From an uncultured Clostridia bacterium (GTDB taxonomy: Bacteria > Bacillota > Clostridia > Oscillospirales > Oscillospiraceae): 64,000 nucleotides of DNA. Position numbers and translations under genes: made by a program. Of the stretch, positions 45,306 to 54,030 are shown piece by piece (the stretch's first letter is position 1; every line of letters begins with the position of its first letter). The DNA lies in contig CAMHMZ010000003.1 of assembly GCA_946186375.1 (NCBI GenBank), forward strand, positions 86,905 through 150,904. Reading direction: 5' to 3'. The notes under the pieces are model-generated. The model was not told the DNA's origin. It saw only the letters and a list, made by a program, of their open reading frames with translations, and searched no databases.

Positions 45306-46220
45306 TTACGGGCGGAAGAGCTCTTCTCTCCCGAGCTTGCCGTCGATGCGGGCGGAGACGATGTCCTCCACCAGCGTCCTTTCAAAGGCGTCGAAGCTCT
45401 TGTTGATGATCGCGATGCTCAGCGCCTCGCGCAGGCTCAGCCCGTTTTCCACGAGCTTGACCGCCGCGAGCAGGCCGCGCAGATCCAGCGCCTTGGTGGA
45501 GATCTCGGAGCTTTCGCACTTCTTGCGGATCTCCTCAAAGAGCGCTGCGAGCTGGGCGGCGCAGTCCGGTCTGAGCGCCGGGTGCTGCTGCAGCAGCAGC
45601 TTCTCCAGGTTCTCTCCGGAGATCAGCGGCATATTGATGACCATAAAACGCGAGGCGAGCGCCTCGTTGAGCTCGCGCGTGCCCGCGTAGCCGTAGTTCA
45701 TGGTGGCGATGAAGCGGGTCGAGGGGGCAAGGCGGATCCTGCTGTAGCCGGGCACGTCGATGATCCTGCGGTAGTCCAGCGTGGCGTGGAGCACGGCGAG
45801 GGATTCGTTTTTCGCCATGTTGATCTCGTCCAGCACGCCGAAGCCCCCGGCCTCGGCGCAGGCGCAGATGGGCCCCTTCCGGAACGAGACCTCGCCGTTA
45901 CGGAAGGTGTCCGTGCCGATCAGGCTCGAGGCGTCGGTGTTCAGATAGAAGGAGACGTCCCATTCGGGTCTCGAGAAAACGGCGGCGAGGTTTTCGGCCA
46001 GCACATTTTTGCCGGTTGCCTTGGGCCCGACGAGAAGAAGGTTTTCGCCGGACAGGAGGGCCGTGATCGCCAGCGTCCAGATCTCTTTCCCGTAGTATTT
46101 GAATCTGGGCGCCGGGATCCGGATCGCGTCGCTTTCGGCCGCGGGATACTCCCGGCGGAATTGCTCGACGCGAGCGATCAAAGCCCCGTCGATGCCTTCC
46201 TGTTTCAAAAATTCGAGCAT
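45306..46220 (-). CDS. MoxR/NorQ-type AAA+ ATPase
   Basis: LLLVGPKATGKNVLAENLA, GGFGVLDEINMAKNESLAVLHATLD, RFIATMNYGYAGTRELNEALASRF. Confidence 0.88.
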   Translation of the reverse strand: MLEFLKQEGIDGALIARVEQFRREYPAAESDAIRIPAPRFKYYGKEIWTLAITALLSGENLLLVGPKATGKNVLAENLAAVFSRPEWDVSFYLNTDASSLIGTDTFRNGEVSFRKGPICACAEAGGFGVLDEINMAKNESLAVLHATLDYRRIIDVPGYSRIRLAPSTRFIATMNYGYAGTRELNEALASRFMVINMPLISGENLEKLLLQQHPALRPDCAAQLAALFEEIRKKCESSEISTKALDLRGLLAAVKLVENGLSLREALSIAIINKSFDAFERTLVEDIVSARIDGKLGREELFRP

Positions 46221-46667
46221 ATGCTTCACTCCTCACGGTTATAGTCTTTCTGTTTATGAGTCTAATGGGAAGAGGTGCATTTGTCAATCGCAAGCAGTAC
46301 TTCTTTTTTCTCTGCCAAAAAGAGCGGCGTGCATGCGCTCCGCCCTTTTCACAGCCCTGTCATAAGAAGACGGTCTTTACAACGGAGCGTTTCCCATATA
46401 TACTGAAAATAGTTCTCGTAAATGCGTTGATCGCCCGGTTTTTCCGGGATTTGTAAGTTTTTGATCATGGCGCAGTGTGATCCTCTCTACAGGGCGTGAT
46501 GGAAATGAAACAACGCGGCAGATATTCGGCTCTTCTCCGGGCGATCACATGTCCCTGCAGGGCGGCATTATGAAGAGAAACGATATCCGGCCGTTTACCC
46601 TGGAGCTGCTGGAGCTGATCGAAGCATTGCCGCAAACCTGAACACGCCAGGACAAGGAGGAAAACGC

Positions 46668-47054
46668 ATGTCCATCACCGCCGAAGAAAGAAAAGTCCTT
46701 CTCAGATCCCAGCAGGGAGAGCTGGACGCCGTCAGGATGTACAACGCGCTCTCGAAGGTCGTGAAGGACCCCAGAGACGCGGAGACCTTCCGGCAGCTCT
46801 CCGCCGAGGAGGGGCGCCACGCAGCCGTCTTCAAGGCCATGACGAACGAGGTGCTCAAGCCGAAGAGCACCAAGGCCATCGTGATCCCGCTCCTCTACCG
46901 GCTCATCGGAAAGAAAAAGCTGTATCCGCTCATTGCCAAAGGAGAATACGACGCGGTGAAGAAATACGAGCCGGTCGCGGCGCGCTTTCCGGAGGTGGAG
47001 AGCGTGAAGGCCGACGAGCAGCGGCACGGAGATACGGTGCTGGCTCTGCTGTAA
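46668..47054 (+). CDS. Ferritin-like/rubrerythrin-domain protein
   Basis: SQQGELDAVRMYNALSKVVKDPRDAETFRQLSAEEGRHAAVFK. Confidence 0.8.
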   Translation: MSITAEERKVLLRSQQGELDAVRMYNALSKVVKDPRDAETFRQLSAEEGRHAAVFKAMTNEVLKPKSTKAIVIPLLYRLIGKKKLYPLIAKGEYDAVKKYEPVAARFPEVESVKADEQRHGDTVLALL

Positions 47055-47071
47055 GAGAAGGAGGGCACCTC

Positions 47072-48280
47072 ATGCAATACAGGAAAGACCGAAACGGGAA
47101 CGAGCTGAGCATCCTGGGCTACGGCTGCATGCGCTTTACCAAAAAGGGCAGCGGCATCGACGTCGACAAGGCCGAGAAGGAGCTGATGGCCGCTTTCCGC
47201 GCGGGGGTCAACTACTTTGACACCGCCTATATCTATCCCGGCAGCGAGGCCGTCGTGGGCGAGATCTTCGAGCGCAACCACATCCGGGACAAGATCAACA
47301 TCGCCACGAAGCTCCCCCAGTATCTGATCGGCAGCCGTGCAGCGCTGGACCGCTATTTTGACGAGGAGCTGAGCCGCCTGCGCACCGACCACGTGGATTA
47401 TTACCTGATGCACCATCTGACTGACGTGGCCATGTGGGAAAAGCTCAAAAAGGTCGGCATCCTCGACTGGATCCGGGAGAAAAAGGAGAGCGGCGCCATC
47501 CGGAACATCGGCTTTTCCTACCACGGGAACACCGAGAACTTTCTGAAGATCCTGGGCGACTACGACTGGGATTTCTGCCAGATCCAGTACAACTATCTCG
47601 ACGAGGTGGCCCAGGCGGGCAAGGCGGGGCTTCAAGCCGCCGCGGCCAGGGGGCTTGCCGTGATGATCATGGAGCCGCTGCGGGGCGGCAAGCTTGTAAA
47701 CCTCCTGCCCGAGGCGGCGAAAAAGGCCATGGCCGACAGCCGGCGCGGCTGGAGCCCGGCCGAGTGGGGCCTGCGCTGGCTGTATGACCAGCCGGAGGTC
47801 ACGGTGGTCCTCTCCGGCATGAATTCGGTGGAGATGGCAGAGGCCAACTGCCGCACGGCCAATGATGCCCAGGCGGGCTCTCTGACAGCCGCGGACTTTG
47901 AGACGCTGGAGAAGGTCAAGCGCGCCATCCGGGAGAAGGAGCGGGTCGGCTGCACGGGCTGCCGCTACTGCATGCCCTGCCCCAGGGGCGTGGACATCCC
48001 GGGCATTTTCCGCTGCTGGAACACGATGTACACCGAGTCCAAAAGCGAGGGGCGTTCCCAGTTCATCCAGACCGTCGGCCTGACCCGCGAGCCGGCCTTT
48101 GCCGACCAGTGCATCCGCTGCGGCAAATGCGAGCAGCACTGCCCGCAGTCGATTCCCATCCGTCAAAAGCTGCAGGAGGCCGACCGGGCGCTGCGTCCTC
48201 TGCCCTATAAGCTCGCCATTTCCGCGGCGCGCGCGTTTATGTTCCGCAAGCCCGGCGTCAAATCACAAGCAAAGGAGTAA
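47072..48280 (+). CDS. Aldo/keto reductase with C-terminal ferredoxin-like domain
   Basis: ILGYGCMRFTKKG...FDTAYIYPGSEAVVGE; CTGCRYCMPCPRGVDIPGIF; CIRCGKCEQHCPQSIPI. Confidence 0.93.
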   Translation: MQYRKDRNGNELSILGYGCMRFTKKGSGIDVDKAEKELMAAFRAGVNYFDTAYIYPGSEAVVGEIFERNHIRDKINIATKLPQYLIGSRAALDRYFDEELSRLRTDHVDYYLMHHLTDVAMWEKLKKVGILDWIREKKESGAIRNIGFSYHGNTENFLKILGDYDWDFCQIQYNYLDEVAQAGKAGLQAAAARGLAVMIMEPLRGGKLVNLLPEAAKKAMADSRRGWSPAEWGLRWLYDQPEVTVVLSGMNSVEMAEANCRTANDAQAGSLTAADFETLEKVKRAIREKERVGCTGCRYCMPCPRGVDIPGIFRCWNTMYTESKSEGRSQFIQTVGLTREPAFADQCIRCGKCEQHCPQSIPIRQKLQEADRALRPLPYKLAISAARAFMFRKPGVKSQAKE

Positions 48281-48285
48281 AGCAT

Positions 48286-49260
48286 ATGCTGCTTCAGGAG
48301 CCTGTTCAGATCGGCTCGCTTCCGATCGCCAACCGTCTCGTCATGCCGCCCATGCAGACGAACAAGACACATCACGGCCATGTCACGGAGGAGCTGGTAC
48401 AGTATTACCGGGATCGCGCCGTTTTCAGCCGCCCGGGCCTCATCATCACCGAGCACAGCTGCATCACGGAGAGCGGCCGCGCCGCGGAGGGGCAGCTTTC
48501 GATCGCCTCGGATGCGTTGATCGAGGAGCACCGGCGTCTTACCGACGCCATCCACGAGGGCGGCAGCAGGGCCTTCGTGCAGCTCAACCACGCGGGCAGC
48601 AACGGGATCGGCGAGGCGGTCTCCGCGAGCGCTGTGAGCATCCCCGTAAAAAAGCTGGCGAAGCGCCCCCGCGCGCTCACGGCCGGGGAGATCATAGAGA
48701 TCGAGGAGCAGTTTGCCGCGGCGGCTCTCCGCGCCCTCAGAGCCGGATACGACGGGGTGGAGATCCACTGCGCGCACGCCTATCTTCTCAACCAGTTCTA
48801 TTCCCCGCTGACCAACAAACGCACGGACGAATACGGCGGGAGTCTGGAAAACCGGCTGCGCATCACGGTAGAGACCGTGGAGCGCGTGCGGGAGGCGATC
48901 GGAGGCGAGATCCCCATCGCCGTACGCCTGGGCGGCGCGGATTATCTGCCCGGCGGCTCGAAGGAGGCCGACGCCGCGGAGGCCGGAACGCTTCTGGAGG
49001 AGGCGGGCGCGGATCTGCTGGACCTCTCCGGCGGCATGTGCTTTTACCTGCGCCCCGGCCATCTTGAGGCAGGCTATTTTGCCTCTATGGCCGAGAAGGT
49101 CAGGGCCGCCGTCTCCGTCCCCGTCCTGCTCACGGGCGGCGTGAAAGCGATCGGAGAAGCGGAGGCGCTGCTCCGGGCCGGGAAAGCCGACCTCATCGGC
49201 GTGGGCCGCGCCCTGCTGAAGGACGCCGCCTGGGCGCAGGAGGCCTTCGGCGGGCAATAA
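48286..49260 (+). CDS. NADH:flavin oxidoreductase (Old Yellow Enzyme family)
   Basis: NRLVMPPMQTNKT, YDGVEIHCAHAYLLNQFYSPLTNKRTDEYGGSLENR. Confidence 0.93.
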   Translation: MLLQEPVQIGSLPIANRLVMPPMQTNKTHHGHVTEELVQYYRDRAVFSRPGLIITEHSCITESGRAAEGQLSIASDALIEEHRRLTDAIHEGGSRAFVQLNHAGSNGIGEAVSASAVSIPVKKLAKRPRALTAGEIIEIEEQFAAAALRALRAGYDGVEIHCAHAYLLNQFYSPLTNKRTDEYGGSLENRLRITVETVERVREAIGGEIPIAVRLGGADYLPGGSKEADAAEAGTLLEEAGADLLDLSGGMCFYLRPGHLEAGYFASMAEKVRAAVSVPVLLTGGVKAIGEAEALLRAGKADLIGVGRALLKDAAWAQEAFGGQ

Positions 49261-49428
49261 AAAAGGGCTGTTTCAGCCGCCCTTCAGCCTGTTTATCATC
49301 AGGAAGCATCATACCGACGTCTGACAGCAGGCCCTGCGCCTTTGCGCGCGGAAAGTTGCCTTCCGTCGGAAAACCGGGCAGAACAGAGCCTGCGGCTCTG
49401 CCGATCTGCCGCGCGAAGGAGGAGCGCC

Positions 49429-49914
49429 ATGTTTGAAGAACGCTTTATCAAGCTCGTGGAAGAGACCGGCGGCTTTGAGTATTATCAGGCTTACCGGGGC
49501 GACGTCGATCATATCCTCGGCGGCAAGGACGGCGTCTTTTGGTACCTCGTCATGAAAAAGGGCAAGGTCACGGAGTCGTACATCGCCAAACGCAGCGGCG
49601 ACAAGTGGGAGGATATCTGCGTCAAGGGCAGCGGCGCAAGCAAAAAGACGAGCGCCATGCCCTCCGGCAGCACGATCAAAAAGATCGCCGTTAAGGCGTA
49701 TTGGATGCAGAATGAGACCTGGGTCACGCGGCGCACGCCCAAGCCCATCGAGGACGCGCATCCGCACTATCACTATGTGTACGGCTTCGGCGACAAGGGG
49801 CTCGACGTGTCCGTCCGCTACGGCGTGACCATCGCCTACAACGACCTCAAGGACGAAAAGGCGGGCTTTCATCTGAGAACTCTTTACACCGGCAGCGAAG
49901 TGGAGCTGCCGTGA
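49429..49914 (+). CDS. Hypothetical protein
   Basis: 161 aa ORF with RBS AAGGAGGAG; MFEERFIKLVEETGGFEYYQAYRGDVDHILGGKDGVFWYLV. Confidence 0.7.
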   Translation: MFEERFIKLVEETGGFEYYQAYRGDVDHILGGKDGVFWYLVMKKGKVTESYIAKRSGDKWEDICVKGSGASKKTSAMPSGSTIKKIAVKAYWMQNETWVTRRTPKPIEDAHPHYHYVYGFGDKGLDVSVRYGVTIAYNDLKDEKAGFHLRTLYTGSEVELP

Positions 49915-49931
49915 CCTCATGACGCACGAAC

Positions 49932-49966
49932 GCACCGCAGGGGCTCCCTGCGGTGCGTCTTTTTTA
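49932..49966 (+). terminator. Rho-independent terminator
   Basis: CGCACCGCAGgggctcCCTGCGGTGCGtctttttt. Confidence 0.85.
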
Positions 49967-50018
49967 TCCCGGCGTCCTCCGCCGTGCTGCGGAGGCTCAG
50001 TTTTACGCGCGTCCTTCT

Positions 50019-50186
50019 TTATCGCTTCAACTCCATATAAATATGCTCGTCCCTGCGGTCGAATTCCTTGAAGCCGCACTTTTGATAAACATGGATCGCC
50101 CTGCCGTTATCGGGCTTCGTCCGTAAAAAGATCCTTTTCAGCCCTAACCGGCGAAGGCCGTATTCCGTTATCGCAGAAACAGCTCC
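50019..50186 (-). pseudogene. GNAT acetyltransferase C-terminal remnant
   Basis: Frame reads SAITEYGLRRLGLKRIFLRTKPDNGRAIHVYQKCGFKEFDRRDEHIYMELKR*; no N-terminal part. Confidence 0.7.
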
Positions 50187-50745
50187 CGCCCGGCGAACCG
50201 GGGGTCTGTGCTTTTCCTGTCAATCGGGCCGCCAGCTTATAAAGGCCATATCCGATCGCAGCGCCGGCCGTATTGAGGATCAGATCATCGATATCGGTCA
50301 CACTGCCGGGAAGGAGCAGCTGGATCATCTCGATGGCAAAGGACAGCCCCGCACCGGCCGGCAGCACTTTCCGGAAACGGTCCAGCCGCTTGTACAGGAT
50401 CGGCATGATGACGCCTGTCGGTATGAACAGGCAGGTGTTTCCGATGATATTGATGGCAGCCTCGCGTTTGCTGTCATAATCCAGAATGTTTGCAAGCGGG
50501 AGGAAGTTGACCCGAGGCGGCTGAATACCGCCCCTGTTGATGACAAGCGGCTGGACCTGGCCGTTGACCGTGAAAAAAGGGTAAAAGACAAAGCGGATCA
50601 AAACAGCGAGGTTGATCGCCATCAGGAGCAGAAAAGCCTCTCTTTTCCAGACGATCTTCTTCTGCCGTATCCATATGATCCCTCTGCCGAGGAGCCACAG
50701 CGCGGCGAAAAACAATTCCCCGGTCAGCAAAGATATTTCGATCAC
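50107..50745 (-). CDS. VanZ-like family protein (C-terminus runs out of frame through GNAT remnant)
   Basis: NIIGNTCLFIPTGVIMPILYKRL...GLSFAIEMIQLLLPGSVTDIDDLILNTAGAAIGYGLYKL; GTG start after GAGGAGG. Confidence 0.85.
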   Translation of the reverse strand: MIEISLLTGELFFAALWLLGRGIIWIRQKKIVWKREAFLLLMAINLAVLIRFVFYPFFTVNGQVQPLVINRGGIQPPRVNFLPLANILDYDSKREAAINIIGNTCLFIPTGVIMPILYKRLDRFRKVLPAGAGLSFAIEMIQLLLPGSVTDIDDLILNTAGAAIGYGLYKLAARLTGKAQTPGSPGGSCFCDNGIRPSPVRAEKDLFTDEAR

Positions 50746-51524
50746 GCGCCATACCTCCTCACGATCCGTGTCCGGCGCCTGTCCCCCCGAACGATCTGCC
50801 GGACGGCGTTTGCGTACCGGTCCGCGTGGTTGATCGAAAACTCGCCATGCCGCAGCTTCGGAAGGAGGTGCAGGCTGCACGACGGGCGCGCACGGCAGAT
50901 CGCTTCCGCGGAGCGCAGGATCTCGCTATTCTCCTTCTCTCCGACGAAAACATGCACCGCCGCCTCGGTATCCCGAAAAGAGTCCTTCAGGGCATAGGCT
51001 GTGTTCGCCTTCAGAAAGGCGATCATATCCTGTTTCCGGATCCGGCAGGTGTCCCGGTAGTAGTCCTCGAAAAGCTCCGGTTTCATGTGCAGGGACTGAA
51101 ACTGCATTTTGGCAAAGCTCCTGTTTTGGATCAGTCCGTAGCTGCTGCCGAAGGCCGGGCCAATGAGCGCGTTCGTCAGCCGGGACGGGAGCACGGCCGC
51201 GCTCTCGACCAGAGCATACGGACAGACCTCCGCACGCTGTGACAGCATTTCCAGCAGGATCTGCCCGCCCAGCGACAGCCCTCCGATCAGCAAAACGGAG
51301 CCGCCGAGCCGCTCGTCGATGAAGGAGAGGAGCTCTGCGGCGTTGTCCTCGATCGTCGTAAACGGCCGGTCGCTCCCCGCATGCCCGTCCAGGACCGGAA
51401 GGATCACGTGATAGTCTTCCCCCAGCTTCTCCGCGGCCTCCCGATAGTTCCACCAGGACAGGCCTCCGCCGTGGAGCAGCAGGATCGTCTCCTTTTGACC
51501 GGCGCCGTATTCGTGAAATTGCAC
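50742..51524 (-). CDS. Alpha/beta hydrolase
   Basis: ETILLLHGGGLSWWNY, GLSLGGQILLEML, LRHGEFSINHAD. Confidence 0.9.
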   Translation of the reverse strand: MQFHEYGAGQKETILLLHGGGLSWWNYREAAEKLGEDYHVILPVLDGHAGSDRPFTTIEDNAAELLSFIDERLGGSVLLIGGLSLGGQILLEMLSQRAEVCPYALVESAAVLPSRLTNALIGPAFGSSYGLIQNRSFAKMQFQSLHMKPELFEDYYRDTCRIRKQDMIAFLKANTAYALKDSFRDTEAAVHVFVGEKENSEILRSAEAICRARPSCSLHLLPKLRHGEFSINHADRYANAVRQIVRGDRRRTRIVRRYGA

Positions 51525-51530
51525 GGTTCT

Positions 51531-52196
51531 TCACCCTTCTTTCTGCGGCGGGCTCCACACGAAAAGCCCCTCCGCGGCGGCCAGCGCCCGGAGCTTGTCC
51601 AGCAGCGCCGCGCCCGGATCATAGACCGTCAGATACGTGTCGTTGCGGTCGTAGTCGATCATCACGTTCTGCCGGGCAAACACGGCGCGGAGAAACTCGT
51701 TTCCGCTCAGCCCCGCCACGCGCTCCACAAAGGCCTCCGGGTCGGGATTCATTTCCCAGGACGCGCAGAAGTCGAAGGATACCGCCATATCGGCATAGCA
51801 GTTGAGCCGCAGAAGGAGCTCGGCGTATTTGCGGCGCAGCGGGACGATGCGCGGCCTCTGCCGGAAATAGCGCTCCACGGCGAAGTACTGTCCCGCGGCG
51901 TCTGCGCTCACCTGCTCGGGCAGGATGTCCACGATCCAGAACGGGCCCTCCAGAAGCCGGCCCATCTGCTCGTCATAGCGGCGAGGATCCGTGGCCTCGC
52001 GCACGGCCTTGGGCAGCTCCTCGATACTGCGGATATCAGCCTTGAAGATGACCGCGTCGTCTATCTGGATCCCCTCTTCTTCGCGGTCAAACTCATGAAG
52101 CCCGTAACCGGAGGGAAAGACCTCCGCGAGCCCCGTGAACACGGCTCCGTCCTCGGTCGTGATGTGTACCTCTTTGTTCTGATAGCGCTGCAGCAT
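51531..52196 (-). CDS. Uncharacterised protein with N-terminal SH3/Sm-like segment
   Basis: MLQRYQNKEVHITTEDGAVFTGLAEVFPSGYGLHEFDREEEGIQIDDAVIFKADIRSIEEL. Confidence 0.6.
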   Translation of the reverse strand: MLQRYQNKEVHITTEDGAVFTGLAEVFPSGYGLHEFDREEEGIQIDDAVIFKADIRSIEELPKAVREATDPRRYDEQMGRLLEGPFWIVDILPEQVSADAAGQYFAVERYFRQRPRIVPLRRKYAELLLRLNCYADMAVSFDFCASWEMNPDPEAFVERVAGLSGNEFLRAVFARQNVMIDYDRNDTYLTVYDPGAALLDKLRALAAAEGLFVWSPPQKEG

Positions 52197-52291
52197 GTTT
52201 ACTCCCCCGTTTACCGGTCGGCTTCAACCGCCCGGAGCAGATATGTTCGCCGGGCCCAACAGGCCCGTTTCATGGGCTATTCCCTTTGCTT

Positions 52292-52720
52292 TCAGTCGGC
52301 CGTGAAGAACGCGCGGAGCTCCCGCTCATTGTGAAGAACGACTTCCGGCGCGCCGTGCAGCATCACGTTGTCATAGCCGTCGATGAAGCTGCGCGCGTCG
52401 GTCTTATAGCCGATGCAGTCCTTCCCCTTCGCGTAGCAATAGCCCAGCTCGAAGCAGGCGCCCTCGTCCGGCACCCGCCCGTCGAAGAGGAAGAGGATCG
52501 TGTCGCACCAGTCCATATGCTTACAGTCGAGCTTGAAGAGATACTTCCTCTTCGGCAGGCCCTCGATCACGTCCGGCAGATCGGCCACGCAGCCTCCCTC
52601 CCTCTGGGGCAGGAAGGTCTCGTGGCCGCAGTCGCGCAAAATAGCGTCGATGCGCTCGTTGAAGGCGCGCTCGCCCTCGTTGAAGAGCGGCGCCGCGATA
52701 TAGATCTTTCTCTTTTTCAT
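52292..52720 (-). CDS. Nucleoside 2-deoxyribosyltransferase family
   Basis: KIYIAAPLFNEGERAFNERI...DTILFLFDGRVPDEGACFELGYCYAKGK. Confidence 0.88.
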   Translation of the reverse strand: MKKRKIYIAAPLFNEGERAFNERIDAILRDCGHETFLPQREGGCVADLPDVIEGLPKRKYLFKLDCKHMDWCDTILFLFDGRVPDEGACFELGYCYAKGKDCIGYKTDARSFIDGYDNVMLHGAPEVVLHNERELRAFFTAD

Positions 52721-52748
52721 CGGTGTTTCTCCTTTGCCCGTCATCCGT

Positions 52749-53159
52749 TTATATCAGCACGCCATTGCAGTGGTCGATCTCGTGCTGGATGATCTGCGCT
52801 GCAAAGCCCGTGTAGGTCTTGAGGCGGGTCTGGAACTGCTCGTTTTGGTACTGCAGCTTGATCGAGCGATAGCGTCTGGCCCTGCGCGTGCCGGGCAGCG
52901 ACAGGCAGCCCTCCTCGGCTTCATACGCCCCGGAGCATTTGACGATCTCCGGGTTGAACATCACGGTCGCGCTGCCCTTGTCGTCGAAGATGATGATCCT
53001 TTTGGCCGCGCCGATCATGTTGGCCGCCATGCCGACGCAGCCCTCCCGGTGCGCCTCGAGCGTGTCCCGCAGATCCTGCGCGAGCGGCAGATCTGCCGTC
53101 GTGGCCGCGGCGGACTTCTGCGAAAGAAAGATCGGGTCTTTCATAATGGGTCTGATCAT
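52749..53159 (-). CDS. def: Peptide deformylase
   Basis: GxAANMIG-like VGMAANMIGA, EEGCLSLPGTRR, IIQHEIDHCNGVLI. Confidence 0.92.
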   Translation of the reverse strand: MIRPIMKDPIFLSQKSAAATTADLPLAQDLRDTLEAHREGCVGMAANMIGAAKRIIIFDDKGSATVMFNPEIVKCSGAYEAEEGCLSLPGTRRARRYRSIKLQYQNEQFQTRLKTYTGFAAQIIQHEIDHCNGVLI

Positions 53160-53749
53160 GGTGTGCCTCCCAGCTTCTGTTCATTCGCATGGGCGTACAG
53201 GATGCGCTTCGGGTGCCGGCTCAGGATCTGCTCCCAGTCGCTTTTCAGCGCGGGGTTTTCGTCGTAGCCCGCCAGATACGCGAGCGGCTCCAGATCGCCC
53301 ACGAAGCAGCTCCCGTCGTCTAAAAGGAGCGAAACGCTGTCCTCGCTGTGGCTCGGCGTGCGGAGGATCTCCCCGTCGACGCCGAGCGCTTTCAAAACCG
53401 CCCGGCTCTCTCCGCAGGAAAAGCTCGCCGCCGCGCTTTCATCCACCGGCAGGAAAGTCAGCCTCCTGTCGCGGGCAAAGATCCCGTCCGAGGCGTGCAC
53501 GAAGGGGCGCTGCACCTCCGCGAGCAGCAGCTTCACGCCGAACTGCTGGAGCTGGCCGGCCAGACCCATGTGATCCGGGTGGTAATGGGTGATGAGCAGG
53601 GCCGTGATCGCTTGCATCCCGATCCCGGCCGCCTTGATCGCCCTGTAAAACTGCGGCAGCGTCCCGGCCCAGTCCGTATCCACCAGCAGGCCGCCGCTCG
53701 TTCCGGGGATGTAAAACGTATTGGTATTGCCGTATCGGAGCTTTATCAT
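53156..53749 (-). CDS. MBL-fold metallo-hydrolase
   Basis: ALLITHYHPDHMGLAGQL; TPSHSEDSVSLLL; CFVGDLEP. Confidence 0.9.
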   Translation of the reverse strand: MIKLRYGNTNTFYIPGTSGGLLVDTDWAGTLPQFYRAIKAAGIGMQAITALLITHYHPDHMGLAGQLQQFGVKLLLAEVQRPFVHASDGIFARDRRLTFLPVDESAAASFSCGESRAVLKALGVDGEILRTPSHSEDSVSLLLDDGSCFVGDLEPLAYLAGYDENPALKSDWEQILSRHPKRILYAHANEQKLGGTP

Positions 53750-53894
53750 GGCGCACCTCTCACCGTTGATCGTATTTTGCCTTGCCGCCCCGGCCTTTTT
53801 TCTCTCTGACCCGATTTTATCACATTCCTTTTCGCATGAACAGATTGAAATCGGGATGCGGATCCCTTTTTGTCCGATACTGTTTTTCCATGCA

Positions 53895-53923
53895 TTGACT
53901 TTTTCCGCGGCATTTGTTACAAT
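53895..53923 (+). promoter_or_regulatory. Sigma-70-type promoter of the MATE leader
   Basis: TTGACT-N17-TACAAT. Confidence 0.75.
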
Positions 53924-53929
53924 ACGCAT

Positions 53930-54016
53930 CGCTTGCTCGGAGGGCGAGTCATTCGTGGGAAATGACAAGCCGGATAAGGCTGCAGGCTGAAACGCCTGTT
54001 CTCTTATCCGGCTTTT
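53930..54016 (+). ncRNA. Candidate cis-regulatory leader (three-way junction plus intrinsic terminator); possible guanidine-IV/mepA-type riboswitch
   Basis: GCTTG[CTCG-gaggg-CGAG][TCATT-cgtggga-AATGA]CAAGC, overlapping terminator AAGCCGGATAAG...CTTATCCGGCTTTTTCTTT just before RBS GGAGGG. Confidence 0.6.
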
Positions 54017-54030
54017 TCTTTGGAGGGTTT

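Noticed and set aside
46465-46641. Open frame SVILSTGRDGNETTRQIFGSSPGDHMSLQGGIMKRNDIRPFTLELLELIEALPQT upstream of the ferritin-like gene
   Set aside because: Might be a gene remnant or 30-aa peptide, but has no RBS and no recognisable family; too weak to report as a feature.
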